Shown: positions 9,132 through 22,013, numbered from the stretch's first letter. The stretch is 64,000 nt of DNA from Mycobacterium angelicum (GCF_002086155.1 NZ_MVHE01000023.1:1-64000); one strand, 5' to 3'. Program-made: numbers and translations. Notes: generated by a model from the letters alone, not told the origin.

Positions 9132-11204
9132 CTATCGCGCGGCGGCGAGGTTGTCCGGCGGGGTCAGCTCGTCGATGTCTTCGTACCAGTCGCGTTGGAT
9201 CAACATCCCGTCGGCAATGCGCTGCAACGCCGCGTCGAAATCCGCTTCGTCCGGCTGATCGGTGAAGCCAGGTGACAAGGTGAGATTGTCGACGAGCCAG
9301 GTCCGGATGGCGGCAGACACCGAGTTGACTTGCCGCAGCCCGTCCGGAGTAAGCGATAGCTGGTCGCCGTCGCGGGATACGTAACCCGTTTGGACCAGGC
9401 GGTCGAAGACGGGTTCGAGGACCTGCCGGGGCAAATGGAGGTGTATGGCGATGTCGGCGAGCCGTACCGTCTCGAAGAATCGCTGGTATTGATAAATGCG
9501 CAGCACTCCCCACAGCCCGGCGACATCGAGTTCACAACCGCGTTTCTTGGCGATATCGTCCAATTGCAATTTGGGCGCTTCGTCCAGCACGCGTCCGACC
9601 GCGATTTCCAGGACGTCCTCAGGTGTTTTGATTCTGGGCACGGCGAATCCGTCTCCGAGGCAGCTGGGGCTGTCGTGGATTCCGGTCAGTGGTGCCTCGC
9701 GCAAGAACAACGAGAGAACGAATCCCACCAGGGCGATAAAGGCGGCATAGAGGAACACTTGCGCCAACGACCCGGCATACGCCCGAACAATCGGGGCGGC
9801 AATGTGCTGCGGCAGTTGATGTATGGCAGTTGGCGAATGCATGGCCTCGGCGGACACGCCGGCCGACGTCAACGCCGAACCTATTCGCCGGCTGAGGAAG
9901 TTCGCGAACAGCGCACCGAAAATTGCGGCACCGAATGCACCGCCGACCAGGCGGAAGAATGTCACACCCGAGGTGGCGATGCCCAGGTCTTCAAAACAGG
10001 AGGTGTTCTGCACGATCAGGATGAGCACCTGCATGGCGAAGCCGATTCCGGCGCCCAGGATGACCAGGTAGCAGAACTGCACCGGCCACGGCGTCGACTC
10101 ATCCATGCGCGCCATCAGCAAGAAGCCGACGGCCATCAGTGCCGTCCCCGCGAGCGGAAAGATCTTGTACCGGCCGGTCCGGCCGACCAGGATGCCGGCG
10201 GCCAGCGACGTGGTCAGCAGGCCGACCACCATGGGCAACGTGCGCAGACCCGAGGTGGTCGCCGAGACGCCGTCGACGTAGCGCAGATACATGGGCACGA
10301 AGGTCAGCGCGCCCAGCATCGCGAATCCGACCAGCAACGACAGAATGGAGCAGACCGAAAACACCGGGCTGCGAAACAGTCGGGGTGGCAGGATGCCGGC
10401 GGCGGCGCGGCTTTCCACGCCGACGAATACGACCAGGCCCACCGCGGCGCCGACGAACAACGCGATAATCGGCGCCGAACCCCACGCGTAGGTGGTGCCT
10501 CCCCAACTGGTGGCCATGATCAATGCCGTGGTGGCCAACGCGATCACCAGGATCCCGACGTAGTCGATAGCCGGTTTGGCGCGCCGGGGCAGCGCGGGGA
10601 TGGCTACGGCGGCGACCGTGAGAACCGCGATGGAAGTGGGCACGTTGACCCAGAATGCCCAGCGCCAATTCAGGTAGTCGGCGAAGAAGCCGCCGAATAA
10701 CGGACCGGCCACTGTGGCGACCCCGAATACCGCTCCGAGGATGCCCTGATAGCTGCCCCGGTCCCGCAGCGGAAACACCTCACCGACCAGCGCGGAGGCC
10801 GTCACTGAAGTGGCACCGGCGCCTATACCCTGCACCATCCGAGAGAGCGCCAGCATCGCCATGCTGCCGGACAAGGCGCACAACACCGAGCCGACCAGAA
10901 AGACCACGACGGCGATTTGCAACACCTGCTTGCGGCCCAGCAGATCACCGAGTTTGCCGGCCGCCGGGACAACGACAATGCCCCCGAGCAGATAGGCAGC
11001 GACAGCCCACGATTGCTGGCCGGAGTCACCTAAGTCTTCCGCGATCGTCGGCAGTGCAGGCACCACCATCGCCTGGTCCATAGCCGCTACCAAGACTCCG
11101 AGCGCAAGCGCCCCGAATATGACATTGCGACGTGCGGAGGTGATCGAATCGCTGGCCGAAGGAGGAACGGCGGAGGCGGTTGCCGGTGCAGTTTGGCTCG
11201 TCAT
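9132..11204 (-). CDS. MFS drug exporter (DHA2/EmrB-QacA type) with C-terminal winged-helix domain
   Basis: This 690-residue inner-membrane protein resembles Rv1877 in size. Residues 30-540 form about 14 transmembrane helices with the DHA2 signatures MDQAMVVPALPTIAEDL and a motif-A loop (GKLGDLLGRK); this family exports drugs and dyes by proton antiport. Residues of about 570-690 are a soluble tail with a winged-helix look (VRLADIAIHLHLPRQVLEPVFDRL, then GYVSRDGDQLSLTPDGLRQV). The tail is an uncommon fusion and could sense ligand, bind DNA or stabilise the complex; none of these is shown. The stop lies 8 bases from the convergent sulfotransferase stop. Confidence 0.9.
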   Translation of the reverse strand: MTSQTAPATASAVPPSASDSITSARRNVIFGALALGVLVAAMDQAMVVPALPTIAEDLGDSGQQSWAVAAYLLGGIVVVPAAGKLGDLLGRKQVLQIAVVVFLVGSVLCALSGSMAMLALSRMVQGIGAGATSVTASALVGEVFPLRDRGSYQGILGAVFGVATVAGPLFGGFFADYLNWRWAFWVNVPTSIAVLTVAAVAIPALPRRAKPAIDYVGILVIALATTALIMATSWGGTTYAWGSAPIIALFVGAAVGLVVFVGVESRAAAGILPPRLFRSPVFSVCSILSLLVGFAMLGALTFVPMYLRYVDGVSATTSGLRTLPMVVGLLTTSLAAGILVGRTGRYKIFPLAGTALMAVGFLLMARMDESTPWPVQFCYLVILGAGIGFAMQVLILIVQNTSCFEDLGIATSGVTFFRLVGGAFGAAIFGALFANFLSRRIGSALTSAGVSAEAMHSPTAIHQLPQHIAAPIVRAYAGSLAQVFLYAAFIALVGFVLSLFLREAPLTGIHDSPSCLGDGFAVPRIKTPEDVLEIAVGRVLDEAPKLQLDDIAKKRGCELDVAGLWGVLRIYQYQRFFETVRLADIAIHLHLPRQVLEPVFDRLVQTGYVSRDGDQLSLTPDGLRQVNSVSAAIRTWLVDNLTLSPGFTDQPDEADFDAALQRIADGMLIQRDWYEDIDELTPPDNLAAAR

Positions 11205-11667
11205 ACTCAGCTCCCATCGCTGTTGGAGCCCGCGTGCGAGGACTCGGACTACGCCGGTGACCGAAGGACACGCTGTTCTTGGAAACGGCGCCTCTTTCGA
11301 ATTTGTCCATCAGTGCCAACTGCGCCTCGCCAGATTCGTTTTAGCAGCCCAGTGCTGACCGTGTCACGCTTTCCGCAGGAGAAGAACCGTTTCGGCTTTT
11401 GACGAGCAAGCACCTAATTGCCACTGCACTTTGCTCTTAGGACCTGAAAAGCACGTCGAGTCGGCGCGTTCGTGTGCAAACTAATTCGGTTTGGATCGTG
11501 TCCATGCTTACACAATCCGGTCCAACCGGCGTGTTTCGTCGCGGGGGCTCGGGGACGGCGCAGCCGACTGGCCCCACTCCCACCGGTGTGGCAACCTCGT
11601 GCGGCGCGCGGACTCCTGGGGGGTCAGCCTGCAATGGCCGGCGGGGCTGAGTGGCAATTGACTTGCT
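11205..11667. other. Intergenic region upstream of the exporter and the EspC-like gene
   Basis: About 460 bases without a supported gene. It should carry the leftward promoter of the exporter and the rightward promoter of the EspC-like gene. An ATG at 11634 preceded by a G-run opens a different frame from the EspC-like gene (MAGGAEWQLTC...). This could be the gene's original N-terminus split by a frameshift near 11660. Overlapping frames on the other strand look like chance. Confidence 0.4.
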
Positions 11668-11940
11668 GTGGTTGCGCCAGCGCTGCGCGCTGCGTCCAAG
11701 ATCGTCGCCGACCACGCCGCGCGAGTGGCCTCGTCCCTCGAACATTTGATCGGGTCGTCGGAAATATCAGGGGTAGCCGCTGCAGCCATGCATGTCGCAT
11801 TGGATGAGTATTGCGCCGCATGCGACCAACGGCTTTCGTCGGCGTCGGCGGCGTTGACTGTGGCTTCTGGGGCGTTTGCCGCAACGGATGAAACCAACAG
11901 CGCGGCCCTGGCGTCGGTCAGATCCGTTCACCTCCTCTAG
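11668..11940 (+). CDS. EspC-like small type VII secretion-associated protein (possibly N-terminally broken)
   Basis: This small helical protein of about 90 residues is alanine- and serine-rich. Segments such as ALRAASKIVADHAARVASSLE and SASAALTVASGAFAATDETNSAAL fit the helix-turn-helix pattern of the EspC/DUF2580 family of ESX-associated proteins. The GTG at 11668 has no clear ribosome site, and a TGA lies just upstream at 11659-11661. A more natural start (ATG 11634) is in another frame, so the gene may carry a frameshift. It is followed 8 bases later by a damaged partner gene. The family is inferred from composition and pattern, not from a decisive motif. Confidence 0.5.
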   Translation: MVAPALRAASKIVADHAARVASSLEHLIGSSEISGVAAAAMHVALDEYCAACDQRLSSASAALTVASGAFAATDETNSAALASVRSVHLL

Positions 11941-11948
11941 CCGTTTGC

Positions 11949-12510
11949 ATGACCGACGTCGACGAGCCGCTGACACGTTCTCGCGTTGAGGCCTTTGCCC
12001 ACACAGCGGACACGTTGACCGCTGCCGCCGCCCAATGGCGGGCCCGCGCAGCACCGTTGGAGGGCACCGCAGATGCATATGCCGGACAAATGAACTGCCC
12101 CAACGGGACTCGATGAGTTTGGGCAAACCGCCGAATCGGCGGCCCAGATGGCCCATGCGGACAAGCTTGCTGCGATTTCCGCTTCCAACCACGCACACCA
12201 AATGGCTGATATCGCGCGGCGCGGCGGCGATGTGCTGCGCGGTGCACGCGAAGATGCCTTAGAGGCAATCGCCGAAGCCGAGAACGACGGCTTTAGTGTG
12301 GGTGAAGATTTGTCGGTAACCGACAACCGTTTCGGGATTCCGCCGGCTGAGCGGATAGCGCGCCAACAAGCCGCGGCGACACATGGCAGCTTCATCACTC
12401 ATCGAGTCGCTCGCGTGCAAGACGCAAACGCGAGCGTCGCCGCCAAGCTACACGCCGGAGCCGAGCAAATGGCGAATATGGCGGCCGCGCACTGGCGCGC
12501 CACCACCACA
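11949..12510 (+). pseudogene. Frameshifted ESX-associated-like helical protein gene
   Basis: An ATG at 11949 opens 55 codons (MTDVDEPLTRSRVEAFAHTA..., ending AGQMNCPNGTR) that stop at TGA 12114-12116. One base out of phase the same kind of protein continues from about 12112 (DEFGQTAESAAQMAHADKL... through SVGEDLSVTDNRFG to QMANMAAAHWRA near 12500). The two parts join smoothly if one base is added or removed near 12105-12117, so this is most likely one gene broken by a frameshift. After 12500 the frame turns low-complexity and runs antisense into the next gene. The helical, Ala/Gln/His-rich style fits type VII substrates, but I cannot name the family. Confidence 0.55.
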
Positions 12511-12639
12511 CACCACACCCGCCCCCCTCGCCGAGCTACGCGATACCCAAGAACCAACCAGGCTCACCAGAATCGCATGCCCCTGCAGTCCAAGACCGCG
12601 ACAGTGTCGCGGCCGATCGCCAACGTGCCCCCGGCCCAG

Positions 12640-14875
<2,236 letters not shown>

Positions 14876-14957
14876 CGCTGCTACCTTGCTGTGGAACCGG
14901 CTAATTGCCCTCAAGTATGAACCACGGCGCGGCCGCAGTTATTGCGATGACCTTTTC

Positions 14958-15560
14958 TCAGCTTGTTTGCATCAGCCGTTCGACATATTTGGCAATCACG
15001 TCCACCTCGAGATTCACCTGCGTTCCCACCGGAGCCGAACCCAGCGTGGTGAGCTCTCGCGTCGTCGGAATCAGTGACACCTCGAACCAGTCCCGCGGCT
15101 CGGCCCCCAAGCCGGAAACCGTCAGTGAAATCCCGTCGATGGTGATCGAACCCTTCTCGACCACGTAACGGGCCACCGTGGAAGGCATCTCGAAGCGCAC
15201 CACCTCCCAATGTTCGGAGGGGCTGCGCGACACGATCTGGCCGGTGCCGTCCACATGTCCTTGCACGATGTGCCCGCCCAACCGGCTGTTGACCGCTGCG
15301 GCGCGCTCCAGGTTCACCCGGCTACCCGGACGCAGGTCGCCGAGATTGGAGCGATTCAGGGTCTCGGCCATCACATCGGCGCTGAATTGACCGTCGGCCA
15401 TGACGTCGACGACCGTCAGGCATACGCCGTTGACAGCAATCGAATCGCCGTGTCGCGCGTCGGAGGTCACGGTGGGGCCGCGGATGATCAGCCGTGCGGC
15501 GTCGGTGAGGGTCTCCCGACCAGTGATCTCTCCGAGTTCCTCGACAATTCCGGTGAACAT
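14958..15560 (-). CDS. ribE: Riboflavin synthase alpha chain
   Basis: This 200-residue riboflavin synthase (named ribC in M. tuberculosis annotation) dismutates two lumazines to riboflavin and its pyrimidine precursor. It shows the two-fold repeated barrel: MFTGIVEELGEI opens the first half, and GHIVQGHVDGTGQI opens the second. DSIAVNGVCLTV and GSITIDGISLTV are the paired ligand loops. It is the first gene of ribE-ribBA-ribH-PH protein. Its promoter should lie in 15561-15645, which it shares with the divergent lprG. Confidence 0.98.
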   Translation of the reverse strand: MFTGIVEELGEITGRETLTDAARLIIRGPTVTSDARHGDSIAVNGVCLTVVDVMADGQFSADVMAETLNRSNLGDLRPGSRVNLERAAAVNSRLGGHIVQGHVDGTGQIVSRSPSEHWEVVRFEMPSTVARYVVEKGSITIDGISLTVSGLGAEPRDWFEVSLIPTTRELTTLGSAPVGTQVNLEVDVIAKYVERLMQTS

Positions 15561-15645
15561 CGGACCAGGTTAATGGCTATTACCGCAGACCTGCACCCGA
15601 CTGGCTCACCGGGCGCGTCACAGGCACCCTCTACGATGCAAAGTT

Positions 15646-16347
15646 ATGCAGACCCCCCGCCGTCTCTTTGCGTTGCTCGCCGCCCTGAGCGCGGCAACCC
15701 TGTTGGTTGCCAGCTGTTCGTCGGAGTCGAAGCCAAGTGGTGGACCGCTCCCGGACGCGACGAATCTGGTGAAGCAGTCCACCGAAGTCACCAAGAACGT
15801 CAAGAGCGCACACATCGTGCTGACGGTGAATGGCAAGATCCCCGGACTGTCCATGAAGACGCTCAGCGGCGATCTGACCACCAACCCCACCGCCGCAAAG
15901 GGGAACGTCAAGCTCGTCCTCGGTGGGTCGGACATCGACGCCGACTTCGTGGTTTTCGACGGAAACCTCTACGCCACCCTGACCCCCAACAAGTGGAGCG
16001 ATTTCGGTAAGGCTGCCGACATCTACGATCCGTCGCAGATTTTGAGCCCCGATAACGGCCTGGCCAATGTGCTGGCCAACTTCACCGACGCCAAGGCCGA
16101 AGGCCGCGACACCATCAACGGACAGACCACGGTCCGCATCAGTGGAAAGGTGACGGCGGCCGCGGTGAATCAGATTGCGCCGCCGTTCAATGCGACGGAC
16201 CCGGTGCCGGCCACCGTCTGGATTCAGGAGAGCGGCGACCACCAACTCGCGCAGGTCAAGATGGAGCGCGGCGCGGGCAATTCCGTCCAGATGACGTTGT
16301 CGAACTGGGGCCAGCAGGTCCAGGTGACGAAGCCACCGGTGAGCTGA
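15646..16347 (+). CDS. lprG: Lipoarabinomannan/triacylglyceride carrier lipoprotein LprG
   Basis: This 233-residue lipoprotein has a type II signal ([20 protein letters not shown]) and a lipobox VASC near residue 23. The mature part is the LppX/LprAFG lipid-cavity fold ([35 protein letters not shown]). LprG binds triacylated glycolipids and triacylglycerides in the periplasm and works with the P55 transporter to place LAM and lipids in the outer envelope. The TGA stop overlaps the p55 ATG (TGATG, 16345-16349), matching the known lprG-p55 operon. Confidence 0.97.
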   Translation: MQTPRRLFALLAALSAATLLVASCSSESKPSGGPLPDATNLVKQSTEVTKNVKSAHIVLTVNGKIPGLSMKTLSGDLTTNPTAAKGNVKLVLGGSDIDADFVVFDGNLYATLTPNKWSDFGKAADIYDPSQILSPDNGLANVLANFTDAKAEGRDTINGQTTVRISGKVTAAAVNQIAPPFNATDPVPATVWIQESGDHQLAQVKMERGAGNSVQMTLSNWGQQVQVTKPPVS

Positions 16348-17903
16348 TGACCATGCGGGCTGGACGTGGAGTCGCCATCAGCGCAGGCAGCCTCGCAGTG
16401 CTGCTGGGCGCGCTGGACACCTATGTCGTGGTGACGATCATGCGCGACATCATGAACAGCGTCGGGATTCCGGTGAACCAGCTGCAGCGGATCACCCCAA
16501 TCATCACGTGGTACCTGCTGGGTTACATTGCCGCCATGCCGCTGTTGGGCCGAGCTTCCGACCGGTTCGGCCGCAAGCTGATGCTCCAGGTCAGCCTGGC
16601 CTTGTTCCTGGTCGGTTCGGTGGTGACCGCGTTGGCCGGGCACTTTGGCAGTTTCGACATGCTGCTGGCCGGCCGCATAATCCAGGGCATCGCCAGCGGT
16701 GCACTACTGCCCATCACCTTGGCACTGGGCGCCGACCTGTGGGCGCAGCGAAACCGCGCCGGTGTGCTCGGCGGGATCGGCGCGGCGCAGGAACTCGGCA
16801 GCGTGCTGGGTCCGCTGTACGGCATTTTCATCGTGTGGCTGCTCCACGATTGGCGAGACGTGTTCTGGATCAACGTCCCGCTGACGCTGATCGCCATGGC
16901 GATGATCCAGTTCAGCTTGCCGTCGCACGACCGCAGCGCCAACCCGGAGAAGGTCGACATCCTTGGCGGTTTACTGCTGGCCCTCACGTTAGGGCTCGCT
17001 GTCTTCGGGCTGTACAACCCCAGCCCAGACGGCAAACACATTCTGCCGCCCAATGGGTTGTTCCTGGTTATTGGGGCGGTCGTCGCCGCGATCGCGTTCT
17101 TCGTTTGGGAGCGGCTGGCCCGCACCCGGCTCATTGAACCGGCCGGCGTGCACTTCCGACCTTTCCTGGCCGCGTTGGGCTCATCGCTGTGCGCCGGCGC
17201 GGCGCTGATGGTGACATTGGTCAACGTCGAGCTGTTCGGCCAAGGCGTGCTGCAAAAGGATCAGACGCAAGCCGCGGGAATGCTGCTCTGGTTCCTCATC
17301 GCCCTGCCGATCGGGGCGGTGGTAGGCGGCTGGATCGCCACCCGCGCCGGCGACCGTTGGGTGACCCTGATTGGTCTGCTCATCGCCGCATGCGGTTACC
17401 TGCTGATATCGCACTGGCGGGTCGACTTGCCAGACCAGACCCACAACATCTTCGGACTCTTCACCGTGCCTGCGATGCACGCCGACCTGCTGGTGGCGGG
17501 TCTCGGGCTGGGTTTGGTGATCGGTCCACTGTCCTCGGCAACACTGCGTGCTGTCCCTGCAGCCCAGCATGGCATCGCCTCAGCGGCGGTGGTGGTGGCC
17601 CGCATGACCGGCATGTTGATCGGTGTCGCCGCGCTGAGCGCGTGGGGGCTATACCGGTTCAACCAGATCCTGTCGGGCTTGTCGGCGGCAATCCCGCCCG
17701 AGGCCACGTTGCTGGAACGCGCCGCCGCAATCGGAGGCATGTACCAGAAGGCATTCGCCCTGATGTACGGCAACATATTCACCGTTACGGCACTGGTGTG
17801 CGCGGTAGGAGCACTGCTGGGTCTATTGCTAAGCAGCCGCCACGTCCACGCCGAAGAACCAGACGTCCCCGAGCAGCAGGCCGTCGCGCCCCGGACCGGC
17901 TAA
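16347..17903 (+). CDS. p55: MFS transporter P55 (Rv1410c-like), partner of LprG
   Basis: This 518-residue integral membrane transporter of the DHA2 family has about 14 helices. The acidic-helix start ([20 protein letters not shown]), motif A ([13 protein letters not shown]) and motif C region ([16 protein letters not shown]) are present. P55 exports lipids with LprG and contributes to drug tolerance and redox balance. Its stop (TAA 17901-17903) overlaps the ribD stop on the other strand by four bases, so the two convergent genes have no space for a terminator. Confidence 0.95.
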   Translation: MTMRAGRGVAISAGSLAVLLGALDTYVVVTIMRDIMNSVGIPVNQLQRITPIITWYLLGYIAAMPLLGRASDRFGRKLMLQVSLALFLVGSVVTALAGHFGSFDMLLAGRIIQGIASGALLPITLALGADLWAQRNRAGVLGGIGAAQELGSVLGPLYGIFIVWLLHDWRDVFWINVPLTLIAMAMIQFSLPSHDRSANPEKVDILGGLLLALTLGLAVFGLYNPSPDGKHILPPNGLFLVIGAVVAAIAFFVWERLARTRLIEPAGVHFRPFLAALGSSLCAGAALMVTLVNVELFGQGVLQKDQTQAAGMLLWFLIALPIGAVVGGWIATRAGDRWVTLIGLLIAACGYLLISHWRVDLPDQTHNIFGLFTVPAMHADLLVAGLGLGLVIGPLSSATLRAVPAAQHGIASAAVVVARMTGMLIGVAALSAWGLYRFNQILSGLSAAIPPEATLLERAAAIGGMYQKAFALMYGNIFTVTALVCAVGALLGLLLSSRHVHAEEPDVPEQQAVAPRTG

Positions 17904-18934
17904 CGCGCCACCAGGCTGAGCAGCAGATCCGGGCCGACCTGCTCGACACTGTCGAACTGCCAACGCAGAGCGTGCGCCACGCTGGATACCCCGACGTCGT
18001 CGACCGCGCTGATCGGGCCGCCCAACAAGATCGGCGCGACGTAGGCCATGATCCGGTTGATCGCCCCCTGACGCAGGAAAGCACCGGCCAGGGTCGGGCC
18101 GCCTTCCAGCAGCACATCGGTGCGATCCGAGAGCGCCCTGAGCACCTCCACGGGTTCGCGGGTGCGGATCACCATGGTGCGCGAATCGTCGTTGAGCACC
18201 TTGGCTTCCGGCGGGATGTCACGCATCCCCACCACCACCCGCAGCGGTTGCTGCGGGGCCAGCGACCCGTCGGGCAAGCGGGCCGTCAGGGTCGGATCGT
18301 CGGCCAGGACCGTGCCGGTTCCGACCACGATCGCGTCGGCGACAGCCCGACGGCGATGCAGGTGCTGCCGGGAAGCCTCGCTGCTGATCCACTGACTGGA
18401 GCCGTCGGCGGCAGCGCTGCGGCCGTCGATGCTGGTGGCGTACTTCCATGTGACATACGGCAGCCCGGTCCGCTGCTTGTGCAACCACTCCCGCAATGGA
18501 CCGGCCGCAACCGCATCGGCCATCACGCCAGAGCGCACCTGCAACCCCGCAGCGGACAGTCGCCCCGCGCCGCCGCCCGCGATCCCGTTGGGGTCGTTGA
18601 CAGCGAAGATCACCGTGCCGACCCTGGCTTCGATCAGCGCGTTCACGCACGGCGGGGTCTTGCCGAAGTGATTGCACGGCTCCATGGTGATCACCGCGAT
18701 ACCGCCGGCGGCCAAACCGCCGGCCCGGCGCAGCGCGATGACTTCGGCGTGATCGCCGCCGGCCGGCTGGGTAGCGCCGACACCCACGACCCGGCCTTCG
18801 GGGTCGACGATGACCGCCCCGACCGGCGGGTTCGGGTACGTGGTCCCCTTGACCTGATAGGAGTGCTCGATGGCGAGGCGCATGGCCTCATCGATGCTTT
18901 TGACCGTCTGAGTCTGGTCCAGAGGCTGGTTCAT
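17900..18934 (-). CDS. ribD: Bifunctional riboflavin deaminase/reductase
   Basis: This 344-residue RibD (ribG in M. tuberculosis annotation) has an N-terminal deaminase with zinc ligands in [10 protein letters not shown] and [13 protein letters not shown], and a C-terminal NADPH reductase ([44 protein letters not shown]). It makes 5-amino-6-ribitylamino-uracil phosphate. It lies 7 bases after rpe and away from the other rib genes, as in M. tuberculosis. Its 3' end overlaps that of p55. Confidence 0.97.
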   Translation of the reverse strand: MNQPLDQTQTVKSIDEAMRLAIEHSYQVKGTTYPNPPVGAVIVDPEGRVVGVGATQPAGGDHAEVIALRRAGGLAAGGIAVITMEPCNHFGKTPPCVNALIEARVGTVIFAVNDPNGIAGGGAGRLSAAGLQVRSGVMADAVAAGPLREWLHKQRTGLPYVTWKYATSIDGRSAAADGSSQWISSEASRQHLHRRRAVADAIVVGTGTVLADDPTLTARLPDGSLAPQQPLRVVVGMRDIPPEAKVLNDDSRTMVIRTREPVEVLRALSDRTDVLLEGGPTLAGAFLRQGAINRIMAYVAPILLGGPISAVDDVGVSSVAHALRWQFDSVEQVGPDLLLSLVAR

Positions 18935-18941
18935 AAGCCGT

Positions 18942-19628
18942 TCACAAACCTAAGTGGGGGGACACGGCACCGGCCTGTCGCCGCAATGCCTCGACCGCCG
19001 CGCTGGGGTCATCCGCGCCGTAAACCGCGGATCCGGCGACGAAACAATCGACGCCGGCCTCGGCGGCCTGCTCGATGGTGTCTTCGTTGATGCCGCCGTC
19101 GATCTCGACGAGGATGGTCAGCTCCCCCGAATCGACCATCTTGCGCACCGTACGCACCTTGCTGAGTACCTCGGGGATGAAACTCTGGCCTCCGAAGCCG
19201 GGTTCGACGGACATGACGAGAAACGTATCGAAATGCCGCAGGATTTCCAGATACGGATCCAGCGGGGTGCCCGGCTTGATGCTGATCCCGGCTTTGGCGC
19301 CGGCGGCCTGGATATCGCGGGCCACCGAGACGGGGTTGTCGGTGGCCTCGGCGTGGAACGTCACATTGTAGGCACCGGCCTCGGCATACGGCGGCGCCCA
19401 TCGGTCGGGGTTGTCGATCATCAGATGGCAATCCATCGGGATCTTGCTGGCGGCCAACAGACTTTCCACCACTGGCAGCCCGATCGTCAGGTTCGGCACG
19501 AAATGGCCGTCCATCACGTCGACGTGCAACCAGTCGGCGCCGTGTACCGCGGCCGCTTCGTCGGCCAGACGGGCGAAATCGGCGGCCAGGATTGACGGCG
19601 CTATCAGCGGTCCCCCCGTACGAGGCAT
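18942..19628 (-). CDS. rpe: Ribulose-phosphate 3-epimerase
   Basis: This 228-residue TIM-barrel epimerase interconverts ribulose-5-phosphate and xylulose-5-phosphate in the pentose phosphate pathway. Motifs are [12 protein letters not shown], the metal-site segments [16 protein letters not shown] and DCHLMIDNP, and [14 protein letters not shown]. The ATG at 19628 starts [12 protein letters not shown]. The frame is open far upstream but only as antisense-like sequence inside rsmB. It is 13 bases downstream of rsmB and 7 before ribD, and its product supplies ribulose-5-phosphate that RibBA also uses. Confidence 0.97.
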   Translation of the reverse strand: MPRTGGPLIAPSILAADFARLADEAAAVHGADWLHVDVMDGHFVPNLTIGLPVVESLLAASKIPMDCHLMIDNPDRWAPPYAEAGAYNVTFHAEATDNPVSVARDIQAAGAKAGISIKPGTPLDPYLEILRHFDTFLVMSVEPGFGGQSFIPEVLSKVRTVRKMVDSGELTILVEIDGGINEDTIEQAAEAGVDCFVAGSAVYGADDPSAAVEALRRQAGAVSPHLGL

Positions 19629-19641
19629 GAGCGACAGACTA

Positions 19642-21021
19642 CTAATCCCCGGGAAGCCGGCGCAGGGCAGCTGCGAACATGGCATCGGTGCCGTGTCGGT
19701 GTGGCCACAGTTGCACCTGGGGCCCCTCCCCCAGACCCTGGCTGACCGGCTCGAAGAACGGCCGGGCATCCAGCGCCGCCACCGGCTGCCGGCGCAGCGC
19801 GTCGGCCACCACACCCGAGGTTTCGGCCAGGTGCGGCGAGCAGGTCGCATAGAGCACCACACCGCCCGGCCGGGTCAGTGCGATCGCCGCGGCCAGCAGT
19901 TCGCGCTGCAGTTTGGCCAGCGCGGGTATGTCGGAAGGCTGGCGCCGCCAGCGGGCCTCCGGCCGTCGGCGCAAGGCGCCCAGCCCGGTGCAGGGCACAT
20001 CGACGAGCACCCGATCGAATCCGGACTCGAGATCGGTGTGCCGGCCGTCAACCCGCAACACCTCCACCGGCAGTCCGCGGGTGTTGGCTGCAACCAGGTC
20101 CGCGCGGTGGGGGGCCGGTTCCACCGCGGTCACCCGGGCTCCCGAACTCACTCCCAGCGCGGCCAGCAGAGCGGTCTTCCCGCCCGGACCGGAGCACAGA
20201 TCGAGCCAGCGGCCGCTGTCGTCGGCGACCGGCGCCAGCGTCAGCGCCCGGGCAACCAACTGGCTGCCCTCGTCCTGCACCAGCGCAGTGCCTTCCCGAA
20301 CCGCCGCCAGCTCGCCGGGATCACCGCCCGGCAAGTACACCGCATACGGCGAATAGCGGCCCACGGTGCCGTGTACCTGCTCAGCCAGCTCACCGGCGGT
20401 CAGCACCCCGGGGCGCGCCGCCAAGTGCACCTGTGGCCGCTCGTCGTCACTGGCCAGCACGGCATCGAGTTCTCCCGCGTCTGCACCCAGTGCGTCGGCG
20501 AAGGCCTGGGCGATCCAGCGCGGGTGTGCGTGCACGAAAGCCGCGTGCCCGATGGGATCCCGCGCAGGGTCGGGAGCCAGCTCGTCCACCCAGGACCGCT
20601 CGTCGCGCGCGGAGATCTTTCGCAGCACACCATTGACGAAACCCGCTCGGGCCGAGTCGAATTCAATGCCGGCCTGATCGACGGTGGTAGAAACGGCGGC
20701 GTGTGCCTCGACGCGGGTGCGCAACAACTGGTAAGCACCCAGCCGCAGCAGGTCGAGCAGCACCGGATTGATCGCCTGCGCCGGCCGACCGGCGGCCGCG
20801 GCGATGACGGCGTCGAGCAGACCCTGCGTCCGGCAGCTGCCGTAGGTCAGTTCGGTGGCAAAGGCGGCGTCGCGGCCCGTGATCCCCCGCTCCCGCAGCA
20901 ACGCCGGCAGTACCAGGTTCGCGTACGCATCGCGCTCAGTGACCGCCCGCAGCGCGTCGAAAGCGGCACCACGCGCGGGGTCGAGCCGCTTGCGGCGCGG
21001 CCCTTTTGGTTTAGGAGTCAT
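19642..21021 (-). CDS. rsmB: 16S rRNA (cytosine-5)-methyltransferase RsmB (Fmu)
   Basis: This 459-residue protein has an N-terminal NusB-like RNA-binding domain ([20 protein letters not shown], about residues 17-36) and a C-terminal Rossmann methyltransferase. The catalytic cysteine motif is [18 protein letters not shown], with a second conserved cysteine in [14 protein letters not shown] is bound by [17 protein letters not shown]. It would methylate a cytosine of 16S rRNA. The ATG at 21021 overlaps the fmt stop by ATGA. Confidence 0.96.
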   Translation of the reverse strand: MTPKPKGPRRKRLDPARGAAFDALRAVTERDAYANLVLPALLRERGITGRDAAFATELTYGSCRTQGLLDAVIAAAAGRPAQAINPVLLDLLRLGAYQLLRTRVEAHAAVSTTVDQAGIEFDSARAGFVNGVLRKISARDERSWVDELAPDPARDPIGHAAFVHAHPRWIAQAFADALGADAGELDAVLASDDERPQVHLAARPGVLTAGELAEQVHGTVGRYSPYAVYLPGGDPGELAAVREGTALVQDEGSQLVARALTLAPVADDSGRWLDLCSGPGGKTALLAALGVSSGARVTAVEPAPHRADLVAANTRGLPVEVLRVDGRHTDLESGFDRVLVDVPCTGLGALRRRPEARWRRQPSDIPALAKLQRELLAAAIALTRPGGVVLYATCSPHLAETSGVVADALRRQPVAALDARPFFEPVSQGLGEGPQVQLWPHRHGTDAMFAAALRRLPGD

Positions 21022-21956
21022 GATGCCCGCGCGGCGGCGTCGAGCCGGGCACCGCGCGCCCAGTCGACGGCGTTCATGAGTTTCTTTCCCGGCGGCTGAA
21101 TCTGGCCCAGCCGCACGGGATCCGATCCGGTGCCGACCCATACACTCTTACGATCCACGTGAATCCCGCCGGGCGGCAAGGCTTCTGGTGATTCAGCAGC
21201 AACTTGGACCGGCCCGACTTTGATCCGCAGGTCACCGATCATGGTCCAGGCGCCCGGATTGGGCGTGACCGCGCGAATACGCCGCTCGACCACTTGCGCG
21301 GGCAGCTCCCAGCGCACCCGGGCCTGCTCCACGGTGATCTTCGGCGCCAGGCTGATACCCTCGGCCGGTTGCGGCCGCGGGGTCAGCGTCTGATCGGCAA
21401 TGCCGTCCAGCGTGGCCGACAGCAGCGCCGCACCCGAAACAGCAAGTCGCTCAAGCAAATCACCCGCGGTATCGGTCGGCTTGATGGTCTCGGTGACGAC
21501 ACCGTAGACCGGTCCGGAATCCAGGCTGGGCTCGATCTGAAACGTCGTGGCACCGGTGACGGTGTCGCCCGCAGCGATGGCGGCCTGCACCGGCGCCGCG
21601 CCGCGCCAGGCGGGCAGCAGCGAGAAGTGCAAGTTGACCCAGCCGTGCGCGGGCACGGCAAGCAGGCCGTCGCCCAGCAACGCCCCGTAAGCCACCACCG
21701 CGCAACACTGCGGCGCCAACTCCGCCAGCTCGGCGACGAATTCCGCCGCGTTCGGCCGCGCCGGGCGCAGTACCGGGATGCCACGCTCGAGCGCCTCCCG
21801 CGCCACCGGTGACGGCTCCGGCTTACCGCGCCGGCCGGACGCGGCGTCAGGCCGGGTCAGCACCGCCACCACGTCATGGCGGGGCGAGTCGATGAGGGCA
21901 CGCAGCGCGGGCAGCGCGGGTTCCGGGGTACCGGCGAAGACGAGGCGCACCGACAC
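21018..21956 (-). CDS. fmt: Methionyl-tRNA formyltransferase
   Basis: This 312-residue Fmt formylates initiator Met-tRNA with 10-formyl-tetrahydrofolate. The N-terminal catalytic domain shows [18 protein letters not shown] and the signature [17 protein letters not shown]. The C-terminal tRNA-binding OB fold follows ([21 protein letters not shown] onward). It starts with GTG at 21956 and heads the fmt-rsmB-rpe-ribD run. The divergent methyltransferase gene begins 174 bases away. Confidence 0.97.
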   Translation of the reverse strand: MSVRLVFAGTPEPALPALRALIDSPRHDVVAVLTRPDAASGRRGKPEPSPVAREALERGIPVLRPARPNAAEFVAELAELAPQCCAVVAYGALLGDGLLAVPAHGWVNLHFSLLPAWRGAAPVQAAIAAGDTVTGATTFQIEPSLDSGPVYGVVTETIKPTDTAGDLLERLAVSGAALLSATLDGIADQTLTPRPQPAEGISLAPKITVEQARVRWELPAQVVERRIRAVTPNPGAWTMIGDLRIKVGPVQVAAESPEALPPGGIHVDRKSVWVGTGSDPVRLGQIQPPGKKLMNAVDWARGARLDAAARAS

Positions 21957-22013
21957 AGTCTAGGAAGCCCGCAAAGGTGGCGAGGGTCACAAGCCGCGCG
22001 CCCGGGATTCTTA

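Noticed and set aside
9390..10700. A 436-codon plus-strand frame
   Set aside because: Antisense shadow of the MFS exporter, rich in Gln/Arg/His/Gly, with no recognisable domain.
14876..14957. An FMN riboswitch upstream of ribBA, or a small gene between ribE and ribBA
   Set aside because: No riboswitch core sequence is visible and the 82-base gap is too short for the extra genes I recall in M. tuberculosis.
19411..21099. A 562-codon plus-strand frame across rpe and rsmB
   Set aside because: Antisense to two genes with clear catalytic motifs; no domain of its own.
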